NCBI RefSeq assembly: GCF_014650055.1
Contig: NZ_BMUF01000001.1
Span: 558,001 to 622,000, forward strand
Direction of reading: 5' to 3'
Length of the DNA: 64,000 bases
From: Streptomyces malachitofuscus
GTDB taxonomy: Bacteria > Actinomycetota > Actinomycetes > Streptomycetales > Streptomycetaceae
This document shows positions 47,394 through 56,007 of the stretch, one piece after another (positions within the stretch are counted from its first letter, which is position 1; each line of letters starts with the position of its first letter). Made by a program: the position numbers and the translations under genes. The notes beneath the pieces were generated by a model. That model searched no databases, was not told where the DNA came from, and saw nothing but the letters and a program-made list of their open reading frames with translations.

Positions 47394-48229
47394 CGGGGGA
47401 GTCTAACGACGGTGGATTCGGCCCGGCCCTCAAGCCCGCCACGGGGCACCAGGTTCCCGCGCCGGCGGGCCAGCCACAGGAAGGCGATCGTCAGCAGCAC
47501 GCCGAACACCAGCGCGTACACACTCGCCTCGGGGCCGAAGTCCCCACCGCCGATCAGCGTCGGCCCCGACGTCGCGGAGTCCAGCAGCCCCTGCTGGGTG
47601 TCGTTGCCGGAGACCTCGGTGCTGAAGATGCCGGAGGCGGCGTAGTTCCAGCCGAAGTGCACACCGATCGGCACCCACAGGTTGCGGGTGGCGGCGTAGG
47701 CGGCCGCCAGCATGGTGCCCGCCCCGAGCGTGATCACCACGACGCCCCACAGACTGGCGTCCGGGTTGGCCATGTGCCACAGCCCGAACAGCACACTGGT
47801 CGGCACCAGCGCGAGCCATGTACCGGCACGTTCCTCGATGATCCGGAACAGCACGCCACGGAACAGCAGTTCCTCCGTGACGGAGGCGGCGGCCATGAAC
47901 CCGGCCAGCCCCACCGCACCGGTGACCGACCCCAGACCGTCGACCTCGTAGTGCCCCAGCAGGGCGATGTTCGCTATCACGCACCCGAACATCACGACAC
48001 CGATCAGCACACCCCGTGCGACCGCCGACACCGCTCCTTCCCGGGCCACCTCCGTGACCGTCCGGCGCTCGGTCCGGCGCACCACCCAGGCGTACGCCGC
48101 CAGGGACAGCACGACCGTGAGGCAACCCAGGGCGAGCGTGAGCCACGGGTTGTCCTTCACCGCGTTGACGCTCTGTCCCCCGACCAGGGACACCAGCACC
48201 ACGGCCAGCAACTGCCAGACCAGTCTCAC
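47390..48229 (-). CDS. CPBP family intramembrane glutamic endopeptidase
   Basis: A 279-residue polytopic protein of the CAAX protease/bacteriocin-processing family. The catalytic EExxxR motif is present (TEELLFRG) with the later motifs FGLWHM and HFGWNYAASG. About eight membrane segments. Start GTG 48229 has GGAG upstream. It heads an operon with a NarL-type two-component system. It could process a membrane signal for that system; this is inferred from operon order only. Confidence 0.92.
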   Translation of the reverse strand: MRLVWQLLAVVLVSLVGGQSVNAVKDNPWLTLALGCLTVVLSLAAYAWVVRRTERRTVTEVAREGAVSAVARGVLIGVVMFGCVIANIALLGHYEVDGLGSVTGAVGLAGFMAAASVTEELLFRGVLFRIIEERAGTWLALVPTSVLFGLWHMANPDASLWGVVVITLGAGTMLAAAYAATRNLWVPIGVHFGWNYAASGIFSTEVSGNDTQQGLLDSATSGPTLIGGGDFGPEASVYALVFGVLLTIAFLWLARRRGNLVPRGGLEGRAESTVVRLPR

Positions 48230-48483
48230 GACGTCACTCCTCCACCGAACCCACGGAACTCGCAGAAGGCGCGGCGGACCCGCCGCGACCGTCCCGAACG
48301 CTACGGATCCGCCGCCCCGGAATCGTCACCTCACGGTGGACACCCCCGCGTAGCTCGCACGGGGGACACCGGGGAACCGACCGCGTTGTCGGACCCCTCT
48401 GCGATCATCCGGCCATGCCACACGACGCCCGGACCCACCACCGCGCCGAGCGGGACACCCGATGACCCCCACCGCCCGCCTGA

Positions 48484-49039
48484 ATGCGCGCACTGACCGA
48501 CCCGCACTGCGCCGCCGCCGTCGGGAAGCCCGACCTGTCACAGGTCTCCGACGAGGAACTCGGCGGCCTGCTCGTGGCGGCCGGATGTTCGAGGTGCTCG
48601 CCACCGCACACGAGAAGCACGGTTGGGCGGACCTCACCCTCGCCCTGAACGCACTGGAGCACCGCACCGGCCCGCGCCCCGACGTCTCCGAACCCGCCCG
48701 CGCCCTCACCGCCCTGTGCCTGGCCAAGGACACCGTGCGCCGGCCGTACGCGCTACTCTCGGTCGCACGTCTGCCCGCCACAACGCCCGCCCGAGCGACC
48801 GCTACTACGGGCTGGTCCGCCCCGACGAGGCGGTGACGGCCCCGTACGGCTACCGCCTCCCCGAACCCCGCCGGATCGACTGGCGACGCCAGGCGGACAC
48901 CGCCGAGCGGGCCTTCCTGACCAACGCGTTCTTCCTGCTGGCCGGCGACCGCCAGGCCGAGAACCTCGACGAGACCGTGGACCTCACCGCGACCCCCGAC
49001 CTGGTCTTCATCAAACTGGTCGCCCTGGTCGGGGGCTGA
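48484..49039 (+). pseudogene. Frameshifted remnant of a conserved Streptomyces protein (possibly DUF6707)
   Basis: Three consecutive reading frames together make one coherent protein. Frame one from ATG 48484 reads MRALTDPHCAAAV ... LGGLLVAAG; near 48583 it must shift to continue MFEVLATAHEKHGWADLTL ... RRPYALLSV; near 48775 it must shift again to continue DRYYGLVRPDEAVTAPYGYR and end DLVFIKLVALVGG. Each part is protein-like only in its own stretch. I believe the family is DUF6707, but am not certain. Two frameshifts make a sequencing error at both less likely than real decay. Confidence 0.7.
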
Positions 49040-49079
49040 GGCCCCCCGGAACCGGCGCCCTCTATCCCTGCACCGCCTC

Positions 49080-49940
49080 CTATCCCTTCACCGCCCCCGA
49101 CGTCAGCCCCCGGATGAACGAGCGCTGCAACGCCAGGAAGGCGAGCACCGAAGGCAGCATCGCCAGGAACGCGCCCACGAGCAGCACGCCGATGCCCACC
49201 TGGTCGTCCGAGCGCAGGGAGCGCAGCGCCAGCGGCAGGGTGTACTGCGCCGGGTCGGTGGCCACCAGCAGCGGCAGCATGTACTGGTCCCAGATCATCG
49301 TGAACCCGAAGATGCCGATCACCCCGAGGGCGGGCCGGCACAGCGGCAGGACGACCTGCCAGAAGACACGGAACTCGCCCGCGCCGTCCAGCCGCGCCGA
49401 CTCCTCCAGCTCCTTGGGGATCTCCTTCATGAACTCGGTCATCACCAGGATGGAGAAGCCCCACGCCGCCACCGGCACGATCATGCCGACCAGCGAGCCG
49501 ACCAGACTGATGTGCAGCACCGGCAGATCCGCCAGCAGCACCGACAGCGGTACGGCCAGCACCTCCTCCGGCAGCATCATCGTCGCCAGGATGAGCACCA
49601 GCACCGCCGCCGAGCCGCGGAACTTCTTCCGGGCCAGGGCGTACCCCGCGAAGACACTGACCAGCACCTGAAGGGCGAGCCCCCCGCCCACCACGACGAA
49701 CGAGTTCAGCAGATAGTCCAGGACGTTCCGGTGGATCGCCCGCTCGAGGTTGTCCAGGGACAGCCGGTCGGGGACCAGGGTGAACTGCGTCGGATCCACG
49801 GTCGGGGTGAAGGCGCCGACCATCAGCGCCAGCAGCGGCCCCGCGAAGACCGCGAACAGAGCGGTGTACAGCACGAACCGCAGCACCCGGGCCCATGGTC
49901 CGCGCGCTTCCTGGAGGCCGAGCGCCGTCTCGTTCCTCAT
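49080..49940 (-). CDS. Carbohydrate ABC transporter permease (MalG type)
   Basis: A 286-residue CUT1-family permease with six hydrophobic segments and the EAA loop EIPKELEESARLDGAGEFRVFW, as MKEIPKELEESARLDGAG. It overlaps the upstream permease by four bases. The operon has a binding protein and two permeases but no ATPase, as is normal in Streptomyces where a shared MsiK-type ATPase energises many sugar importers. Confidence 0.94.
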   Translation of the reverse strand: MRNETALGLQEARGPWARVLRFVLYTALFAVFAGPLLALMVGAFTPTVDPTQFTLVPDRLSLDNLERAIHRNVLDYLLNSFVVVGGGLALQVLVSVFAGYALARKKFRGSAAVLVLILATMMLPEEVLAVPLSVLLADLPVLHISLVGSLVGMIVPVAAWGFSILVMTEFMKEIPKELEESARLDGAGEFRVFWQVVLPLCRPALGVIGIFGFTMIWDQYMLPLLVATDPAQYTLPLALRSLRSDDQVGIGVLLVGAFLAMLPSVLAFLALQRSFIRGLTSGAVKG

Positions 49941-50881
49941 CGGGCCCCCACCTCCCTCCGGCGCAGGCGCGACGCGATGGTCAGCACCAGCAGAATCAGG
50001 AACAACAGCACGGTTCCGGCCGCCGCGACCCCCAGCTCGTTGCGTTCGAGACCGAGTTTGTACGTCAGTGTCAGCAGCACCTCCGTCGAACCGTCGGGCC
50101 CGCCGTTGGTGAGCAGGAACACCTCGGTGAAGATCCGCAGGCCCCGGATCGCGGCCAGCGTCAGCAGGATCGCGAACACCGGGCGCAGACCGGGCAGCGT
50201 GACGTGCCAGATGCGGCGGAAGCGCGAGGCACCGTCGACCGCGGACGCCTCGTAGAGCACCCGGTCCACACCGGCCAGCCCCGCCAGGAAGATCATCATG
50301 TCGTACGGCGCGCCCCGCCAGATGCCGACGAAGGCGATGGACGCCAGTGAGCTGTCCGGCGAGTTGAGGAACTCACTCGGCCCCATACCGAAGACAGACA
50401 GCACGGAATTCAGCGCACCGCCCTCGGCCGGGTAGTACATGACCCGCCACACCTCGGCCACCACCGCCATGGCCGTGACCACCGGCAGGAAGATCGCCGA
50501 CCGGATGAACCACAGGGACCGGGTCTGGCCCTCCAGCAGCAGGGCCAGGGCCAGCCCGAGCACGATCGAGCCGGCCGTCGTGGCCACGGCCAGGACCACG
50601 GTGTGCCACACGGCCGCCCCGAAGTCGGCGCTGCCCGCGATCTCGGAGTAGTTTTCGCCGCCGACGTACGTGTTACCGAGGAACGGCCGGACCTCCTGGA
50701 AGCTCATCTGCACGGCCTGGGCCATGGGGATGAACTTGAAGTACAGGAAGAGCAGCAGGGCGGGCGTCAGGAACAGCCACGGCGTCGCGGCCCGGCGCAG
50801 CCGCGTCCTCACCGGCGGCTCCGTACGGGGCGGGCGCCGGACGTCCGCCTTGCGCGGCGCCCGGGCCTCGGTCACCGTCAT
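49937..50881 (-). CDS. Carbohydrate ABC transporter permease (MalF type)
   Basis: A 314-residue CUT1 permease: basic cytoplasmic N-terminus (~30 residues), six membrane segments, periplasmic-type loop (GNTYVGGENYSEIAGSADFG) and the EAA loop YEASAVDGASRFRRIWHVTLP. Start ATG 50881 overlaps the binding-protein stop by one base (TGATG). Forms the heterodimeric channel with the MalG-type protein. Confidence 0.94.
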   Translation of the reverse strand: MTVTEARAPRKADVRRPPRTEPPVRTRLRRAATPWLFLTPALLLFLYFKFIPMAQAVQMSFQEVRPFLGNTYVGGENYSEIAGSADFGAAVWHTVVLAVATTAGSIVLGLALALLLEGQTRSLWFIRSAIFLPVVTAMAVVAEVWRVMYYPAEGGALNSVLSVFGMGPSEFLNSPDSSLASIAFVGIWRGAPYDMMIFLAGLAGVDRVLYEASAVDGASRFRRIWHVTLPGLRPVFAILLTLAAIRGLRIFTEVFLLTNGGPDGSTEVLLTLTYKLGLERNELGVAAAGTVLLFLILLVLTIASRLRRREVGAR

Positions 50882-52233
50882 CAGCCCTTGGCCTCCTGCT
50901 TCTCGAGCTCGGCGTCGATCTCCCCGGCGAGCTTGCCCATCGCGTCGCCGACGTCGCGTGAGCAGTCGGAAACGACGCCGTTGAGGCCCTCGGAGGAGAT
51001 CTGCCGGACGGTGGACCAGTTGGGCAGGGCGGGGGCGTTGCGCCCGGAGTCGTCGTAGACCTTCTGGAAGACGTCCCAGCGCGGGTCCTTGCGCTCGGCG
51101 GCGCCGTCCACCTTGGTGTTCACCGGCAGCCGCACGATGATGCCGCCGTTGTCGACACCCAGGCCGATCTTCTGCCCGGCGGGGGAGGCGGCGAACTCGG
51201 CGAACTTCTGCTGCCCCTCCTCGTTGCCCGAGCCGGCCATCAGGTAGACGTTCTCGCCCTCCGCGAGGGCAGCGGATCCCTCGGCACCGGGCGGGGCGGC
51301 GACGACCTCGTACTTGTCCTTGCCGAGCGTCCCGTCGAAGCGCGGCAGCATGTACGGACCGGTCAGGTAGATGCCGCCCTTGCCGCTCTCGAACACGGTG
51401 TGCGTGGTGGAGGAGTCCGCCGTACTGGCGCCCGGCTGGACGACCTCGGAGTCACAGAACATCGCCTGGAGCTTCTCGACGGCCTGCACCGAGCCGGGCT
51501 CGTCGACCGCGGCCGTGTAACCGTCGCCCTGCTTCTTGACGAAGTCACCGCCCTCCGACCACAGCATGGTCGAGAACCACCAGGTCAGATATCCGCGCGT
51601 GGTGGTCCCCGGCACCACCATGCCCGCGGTGTCGTCCTTGCCGTTCCCGTCCGGGTCCTCCTCGGTGAACTTGACCGCGAGCTCCGTCAGCTCGTCCCAC
51701 GACTTCGGAAGGTCGGCCCCCACCTTCTCCCGCCAGTCCTTGCGTATCAGCAGCGCGAAAGCCTGCGAATTGAAGGGAACCCCGTAGTACTTCCCGTCGT
51801 ACCCCTGAGCCGCCTCCCACGCCCGCCCGGCGATGTCACCGCTCCCGGCCACGCCCTCCCGGTCCACCTCGCGGACCAGCCCCTGCGTCACCAGATTCCC
51901 CAGCTGACCGGTGTCGTTGATGACGATGTCCGGCAGGTCCTTCTGGGCCGTGCGCTGCTGGAGCTTGGTCTCGAAGTCCGTCACACCGACGGCGACGAGC
52001 TTCGCCTCGATGCCGCTCTCCTTGGTGAACGCCTTGGTGAGCGCCTCGGCCGACTCCGCGGCCGGGCTGCCGGCGTCCTGCCGGATCCAGACCTCCAACG
52101 GCTGCGACTCATCCTGCTGTTGACCCGATCCACCCGATGAACACGCGGTGGCGGTGGCGGCGGCTACGGCGAGAACGGCGGCGATGGTGCCCAACCGCCG
52201 CGCTCCTTCTGATTTACGGAGTTGCTTCGACAC
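50881..52233 (-). CDS. Extracellular sugar-binding lipoprotein
   Basis: A 450-residue SBP_bac_1-type binding protein. I start it at GTG 52233, which has GGAG at five bases; earlier in-frame ATGs have no ribosome site. The signal peptide (1-32) ends in the lipobox ATAC before SSGGSG. The mature part shows LEVWIRQDAGSPA, DLPDIVINDTGQL and KYYGVPFNSQ, typical of oligosaccharide-binding proteins. Substrate unknown. No regulator gene is adjacent, so control is probably by a distant repressor; the 5' region (52270-52325) is AT-rich for this genome. Confidence 0.93.
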   Translation of the reverse strand: MSKQLRKSEGARRLGTIAAVLAVAAATATACSSGGSGQQQDESQPLEVWIRQDAGSPAAESAEALTKAFTKESGIEAKLVAVGVTDFETKLQQRTAQKDLPDIVINDTGQLGNLVTQGLVREVDREGVAGSGDIAGRAWEAAQGYDGKYYGVPFNSQAFALLIRKDWREKVGADLPKSWDELTELAVKFTEEDPDGNGKDDTAGMVVPGTTTRGYLTWWFSTMLWSEGGDFVKKQGDGYTAAVDEPGSVQAVEKLQAMFCDSEVVQPGASTADSSTTHTVFESGKGGIYLTGPYMLPRFDGTLGKDKYEVVAAPPGAEGSAALAEGENVYLMAGSGNEEGQQKFAEFAASPAGQKIGLGVDNGGIIVRLPVNTKVDGAAERKDPRWDVFQKVYDDSGRNAPALPNWSTVRQISSEGLNGVVSDCSRDVGDAMGKLAGEIDAELEKQEAKG

Positions 52234-52380
52234 GGGAGCTCCGTCCATTGCGTACGGGCGAGGTGGCCGGACTCTACGCACAGACATGGCCCGAATCAAT
52301 AGAATGAACAGAATTTACATACATGAACGCACGAGGTGCTCGTACCCCACGAACGCGGCCCTCACGGCACCATGGAACCC

Positions 52381-53262
52381 ATGGCCGACGACAACCAGAT
52401 CGCGAACCGGATCGTGAACACCCACCAGTTCGAGGCGTGGAACGGCTACGAGGGCCGGCACTGGGCCGAGCACCAGTCGCGCTACGACGCGCTCAACGAC
52501 CCCGCCAACGCCCCGCTTCTGGACGCCGCACGCCTCCGCGACACGGACAGCGTCCTGGACATCGGCTGCGGCAACGGCCGCCTGACCAGGCTCGCCGCCC
52601 GCACCGCACACCGGGCCGTCGGCGTCGACCTGTCCACACCCATGCTGGAACGAGCCCGCCGGACCGCCGCCGAGGAACAACTCACCAACGTCACCCACAT
52701 CCAGGCCGACGCCCAGGTCCACCCCTTCGAACCGGCCTCGTTCGACGTCGCCCTGAGCCGCTTCGGCATCATGTTCTTCGCCGACCCGGTGGCGGCGTTC
52801 ACCAACATCGGCCGCGCGCTGCGTCCGTCCGGCCGGCTGGCCTTCGTCTGCCCGCAGTCGCTCGACAGGATGGACCAGTCGACGATCTTCAAGGCCGTGG
52901 ACGAGCACGTACCCCTGCCGGACTTCTCGGAAAGGACCGAAACCGGCCCCGCCGCCTTCGCGGACCCGGAACGCACGACACGCGTCCTGACGGGAGCCGG
53001 CTTCGAGCAGGTGACCATCACCCCGCTGAAGGTCTCCCAGCGCTGGGGCCCGGACGCGACGGACGCCGCCGACTTCCTCTTCGGCTGGGGCCCGATGCGC
53101 CACTGGCTGCGCGACGCCACCCCGGAGTCCGTCGACCGGGCCCGACAGGCGGCGGCCGACGCCTTCCGCCCCTACGCGACGGACGACGGCGTCCGCCTCA
53201 CGGCCCGCTACTGGCTGGCCACGGCAACCTGGCCGGACCCTCCCCCGACTGAGCGCGCGTGA
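52381..53262 (+). CDS. Class I SAM-dependent methyltransferase
   Basis: A 293-residue UbiE/arsenite-methyltransferase-type enzyme: motif I VLDIGCGNGRLTRLAA, acidic strand end GVDLSTPML, and the motif II/III stretch FDVALSRFGIMFF. Start ATG 52381 is used; an in-frame ATG nine bases earlier is possible. It reads away from the sugar importer from a shared AT-rich promoter region. Substrate cannot be deduced. Confidence 0.88.
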   Translation: MADDNQIANRIVNTHQFEAWNGYEGRHWAEHQSRYDALNDPANAPLLDAARLRDTDSVLDIGCGNGRLTRLAARTAHRAVGVDLSTPMLERARRTAAEEQLTNVTHIQADAQVHPFEPASFDVALSRFGIMFFADPVAAFTNIGRALRPSGRLAFVCPQSLDRMDQSTIFKAVDEHVPLPDFSERTETGPAAFADPERTTRVLTGAGFEQVTITPLKVSQRWGPDATDAADFLFGWGPMRHWLRDATPESVDRARQAAADAFRPYATDDGVRLTARYWLATATWPDPPPTERA

Positions 53263-53544
53263 CCCCTCACAGCCCTAGGCACTGCCCATCAACACCGGCT
53301 TCCAAGCGGTTCAGTTCGTGTTGCCGCGCACCTCGGGCGGGCGCATGCTGGTCTGTATCTGCCCCACCCACGAACGCGCCGCCGGGCACGGTGGCGGAGT
53401 GGGAGGGAAGTCCTCGCAGGGTGCGCGCTTCATGCGCCCGGACCGCCGGCCGGCGGGTCAGCCGGAGGCCGGGCGCGCGCCATCCCGTCCGCACGACGGT
53501 CGGAAAAACGTTCGGCACTCTGCCCACAATCTGCGGCGGTTCGC

Positions 53545-55188
53545 ATGATCGACATTTACGCGATTGGCCCCCGGCATCCCGGAACCGATCCCGCATGGAC
53601 CACGATCGATATCCAGGGCACCGTGAAGCAGCAGGCCATCGGGACGACGAAACAGTTGGCGGGACTGACATACAACCCCGCAACCAGGCTCTACTACACT
53701 ATGGCGCCGACCGATCCGGGAGGCCCGCGACTCTGCAGCCTGAGCACAGGCGGAACGCTGCAGAACGTGGCCGGCGTCGGTCCTAGGCTGAACGGAGGCA
53801 TCGCCTATCGCGGCCCGGACAACAGCTTCTACGCGATCGCGAACGACGCCGACGGGATCGCAAGATTCCATCGCATCACCATGAGCGGCCAGGACAACGT
53901 CCTGTTCCCCCTCGCCGCCGGCGTGGCCAACGGCCTGACCTACGTGCAAGGGGGTGACACCTTCTACTCGTTGATCACGCATGACAACTTCACCTGGTTC
54001 TACTCCATCAAGCTCAACGGAACCGTGACCAAACTCTTCGGTGCCGGCCTGCGTGTGTTCGGCGGACTGTGCCACTCACCGTCGGAGGACCACTTCTACT
54101 TCGTGGCGAACCAGCCCGATGGCTTCTCCCGGCTGTGGACGCTCGCACTCAACGGCAGCGTGGTCGACCGCATGGGCCTCGGATTCAGGTTCAACCACGC
54201 CGCGATCAGCATGTCCCCCTGGTTCGGCGGATCCATGAACATCAAGAGTCCACTGGGAGGGGAGCGTTTCGTCAGCGGCGAGAAGACTCTGCTCGATGCC
54301 AACATCCTCAACACGACCGGTCCCTCCTGGAACAGCGAGGGCATCACGTGGGAGTCGGACCGTGACGGCCCGCTCGGCACCGGCACGCCGACCGTCACGC
54401 TGTCAACCGGAACGCACGTGATCAGTGCTTCGAAAGAGCGCTTGAAGCGCAGCGTCAACGTCCGGGTATTCAACGACCTGTGGGCGCTGTACCAGGCGGC
54501 ACCCGCGCAGGCGGAGATCGATCGAGTACTCGGCGACTTCGTGTTCGAATGGGTGGACGGTGCCGCTGGTGATCCGACCCAGCAGTGGGCGTCGTACCCC
54601 GGCTATCCGTTCAGCCAAACCTCGGCGAACCCGTCCCGAACTGCCGTCATCTGCAAGCTCGACGCGCTCCGGCACCAGCGGTTTCTCCAGCCGCTCCCCT
54701 TCGGGACAGCTCAAACGGCCTACGAGCAGGTACGCCTGAACTCGCACAGGATCCGTGTCTCGCTGGGCACCACCCTCAACCAGGCGAGCGGCGGCGTGAT
54801 CAACCTCAACCGCACGTTCGCCTTGTGGTCGAACAACCCGTCGCAGCCCACGGTGGCCGCGGCGTACATCCACTCGCTCTACCTGTTCAACCATGAAAGC
54901 CGCCACAACGAGCCGGGCGAACCAGGCCATACCTCGTGCGCCACCGCGTGGACAGGCGCCACCGGTATCCCGAACGGCATGGACGCGCAATTCGACCCCG
55001 GCAGCGGGTATGCGCGCGCAGCGCTTTATCTCATGTGGGTCTACAAGTACGGTCGGTACGACCCCCCGTGGATCCGCACGGAGGCGAAGAACCTCGCAGC
55101 GATATTCAAGGATCGCTTCTGCGCACGTCCCACGAGCACGAACCCACTGGTGAGAGCATTGCTCACCGAACTATGGAACGTGACGTGA
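53545..55188 (+). CDS. Four-repeat propeller-like / Ig-like / HExxH putative zinc-protease protein
   Basis: 547 residues, no close family recognised. Residues ~41-219 are four repeats of 45, 45, 45 and 44 residues with the pattern GG-[IL]-x-Y...FY...RL...G, starting at L41, I86, L131 and L175, like blades of a beta-propeller. Residues ~231-309 are an Ig/PKD-like domain (ITWESDRDGPLGTG, then TLSTGTHVIS). The C-terminal region (~310-547) contains H450-E-S-R-H454 followed by E456, E459 and H462, a HExxH-x7-H arrangement suggesting a zincin active site. No signal peptide or ribosome site is seen at ATG 53545. Its GC and codon use are less extreme than the flanks, suggesting transfer. Confidence 0.82.
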   Translation: MIDIYAIGPRHPGTDPAWTTIDIQGTVKQQAIGTTKQLAGLTYNPATRLYYTMAPTDPGGPRLCSLSTGGTLQNVAGVGPRLNGGIAYRGPDNSFYAIANDADGIARFHRITMSGQDNVLFPLAAGVANGLTYVQGGDTFYSLITHDNFTWFYSIKLNGTVTKLFGAGLRVFGGLCHSPSEDHFYFVANQPDGFSRLWTLALNGSVVDRMGLGFRFNHAAISMSPWFGGSMNIKSPLGGERFVSGEKTLLDANILNTTGPSWNSEGITWESDRDGPLGTGTPTVTLSTGTHVISASKERLKRSVNVRVFNDLWALYQAAPAQAEIDRVLGDFVFEWVDGAAGDPTQQWASYPGYPFSQTSANPSRTAVICKLDALRHQRFLQPLPFGTAQTAYEQVRLNSHRIRVSLGTTLNQASGGVINLNRTFALWSNNPSQPTVAAAYIHSLYLFNHESRHNEPGEPGHTSCATAWTGATGIPNGMDAQFDPGSGYARAALYLMWVYKYGRYDPPWIRTEAKNLAAIFKDRFCARPTSTNPLVRALLTELWNVT

Positions 55189-55263
55189 GCTGACGCACCA
55201 CGTAGACGGATCGGTCGTCCAGGGTTCGACGCGCGGCGCTGACGCAAGGCCGGATTCCGGGCG

Positions 55264-55677
55264 TCAGATCTTGATGACGGTGGCGCGCGTTCCGCACAGG
55301 CTCGTGAGATCGTCCGGGTCGGACGTGAGCACGGTGACGGGCCCCGGAGCCGCGAGGGCGGTCGCACCGAGCATGGCGTCGATGGCGTACTTATGGCCGT
55401 GCAGACCGGCGTTGTTCAGCAGGGCGGCGGCGTGGCGTGCGATCTCGTCGGTGACGGGCTCCACGACAAGGCGGGAGAGCGTCCACTCCAGGGCCGGGCG
55501 GTTGATACGCGGGTGCACCACTTCCACCAGAGTGGCCGCTGACGTGATGACACGTTGGTCATCGGCGCGCGCCAGAGTCAGCCAGGCGGTGACTGCACGG
55601 TCGCGGAGCACGGCCTTGGCAAGTCCCTCGCTGTCGAGTACCAGGGTGCCCCCCGGTGTGGCGGGGGAGCGTGTCAT
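55264..55677 (-). CDS. PIN-domain toxin, VapC type
   Basis: A 137-residue PIN-domain ribonuclease. The acidic metal-binding residues are in place: D15 (TLVLDSEGL), E52 (TLVEVV), D100 (KYAIDAMLGA) and D120/D122 (TSDPDDL). VapC toxins cleave tRNA or rRNA when the antitoxin is lost. Start ATG 55677 overlaps the antitoxin stop (ATGA), the usual antitoxin-first operon. Confidence 0.9.
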   Translation of the reverse strand: MTRSPATPGGTLVLDSEGLAKAVLRDRAVTAWLTLARADDQRVITSAATLVEVVHPRINRPALEWTLSRLVVEPVTDEIARHAAALLNNAGLHGHKYAIDAMLGATALAAPGPVTVLTSDPDDLTSLCGTRATVIKI

Positions 55678-55937
55678 GCCGCGCTCGCCCCGTTGCCAGT
55701 CTGCTGCGCGCGGGCCTCGTGGAGTTCGTCGCGCAGGGCCCGCACCTCCTCCTCGGTGATGGGTCCGTGTTCCGCCTCGGCGACCTGGATGAGGTCATTG
55801 AGGTTGTCGCGCTCGATCTGGCGGGCAACGGCCGCGGCGACATACGAGGACAGGCCTGACGGGCCGCTACGAGCGCGAGCTGCCTCGGCGATGTCCCGCG
55901 GCATCGTGATCGAGTACTTCTGGGTAGGCTCACTCAT
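55674..55937 (-). CDS. Antitoxin of the VapC-type pair (ribbon-helix-helix-like)
   Basis: An 87-residue protein with an N-terminal strand-helix-helix segment (KYSITMPRDIAEAARARSG) fitting a ribbon-helix-helix DNA-binding domain and an acidic, Ala-rich C-terminal tail that would wrap the toxin. I use ATG 55937, with GAAGAG upstream; ATG 55946 is possible. Three TCATGCT direct repeats overlap the starts and are candidate autoregulatory sites. Confidence 0.85.
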   Translation of the reverse strand: MSEPTQKYSITMPRDIAEAARARSGPSGLSSYVAAAVARQIERDNLNDLIQVAEAEHGPITEEEVRALRDELHEARAQQTGNGASAA

Positions 55938-55963
55938 GCTCTTCATGCTACTTCTCATGCTAC
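55934..55963 (-). promoter_or_regulatory. Direct-repeat operator of the toxin-antitoxin operon
   Basis: TCATGCT occurs at 55934-55940, and the longer TCATGCTAC at 55943-55951 and 55955-55963. They cover the antitoxin start region, where toxin-antitoxin complexes commonly bind their own promoter. Confidence 0.5.
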
Positions 55964-55972
55964 CGCGATGCA

Positions 55973-56001
55973 GTGACGTGCGTGCCCGGGAACGCTAGGT
56001 T
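55973..56001 (+). promoter_or_regulatory. Promoter for a leaderless DUF4231/SLATT transcript
   Basis: GTGACG (55973-55978) and TAGGTT (55996-56001) are 17 bases apart. The ATG at 56008 follows the -10 by six bases, so transcription would begin at the start codon. Confidence 0.6.
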
Positions 56002-56007
56002 CTCCGC

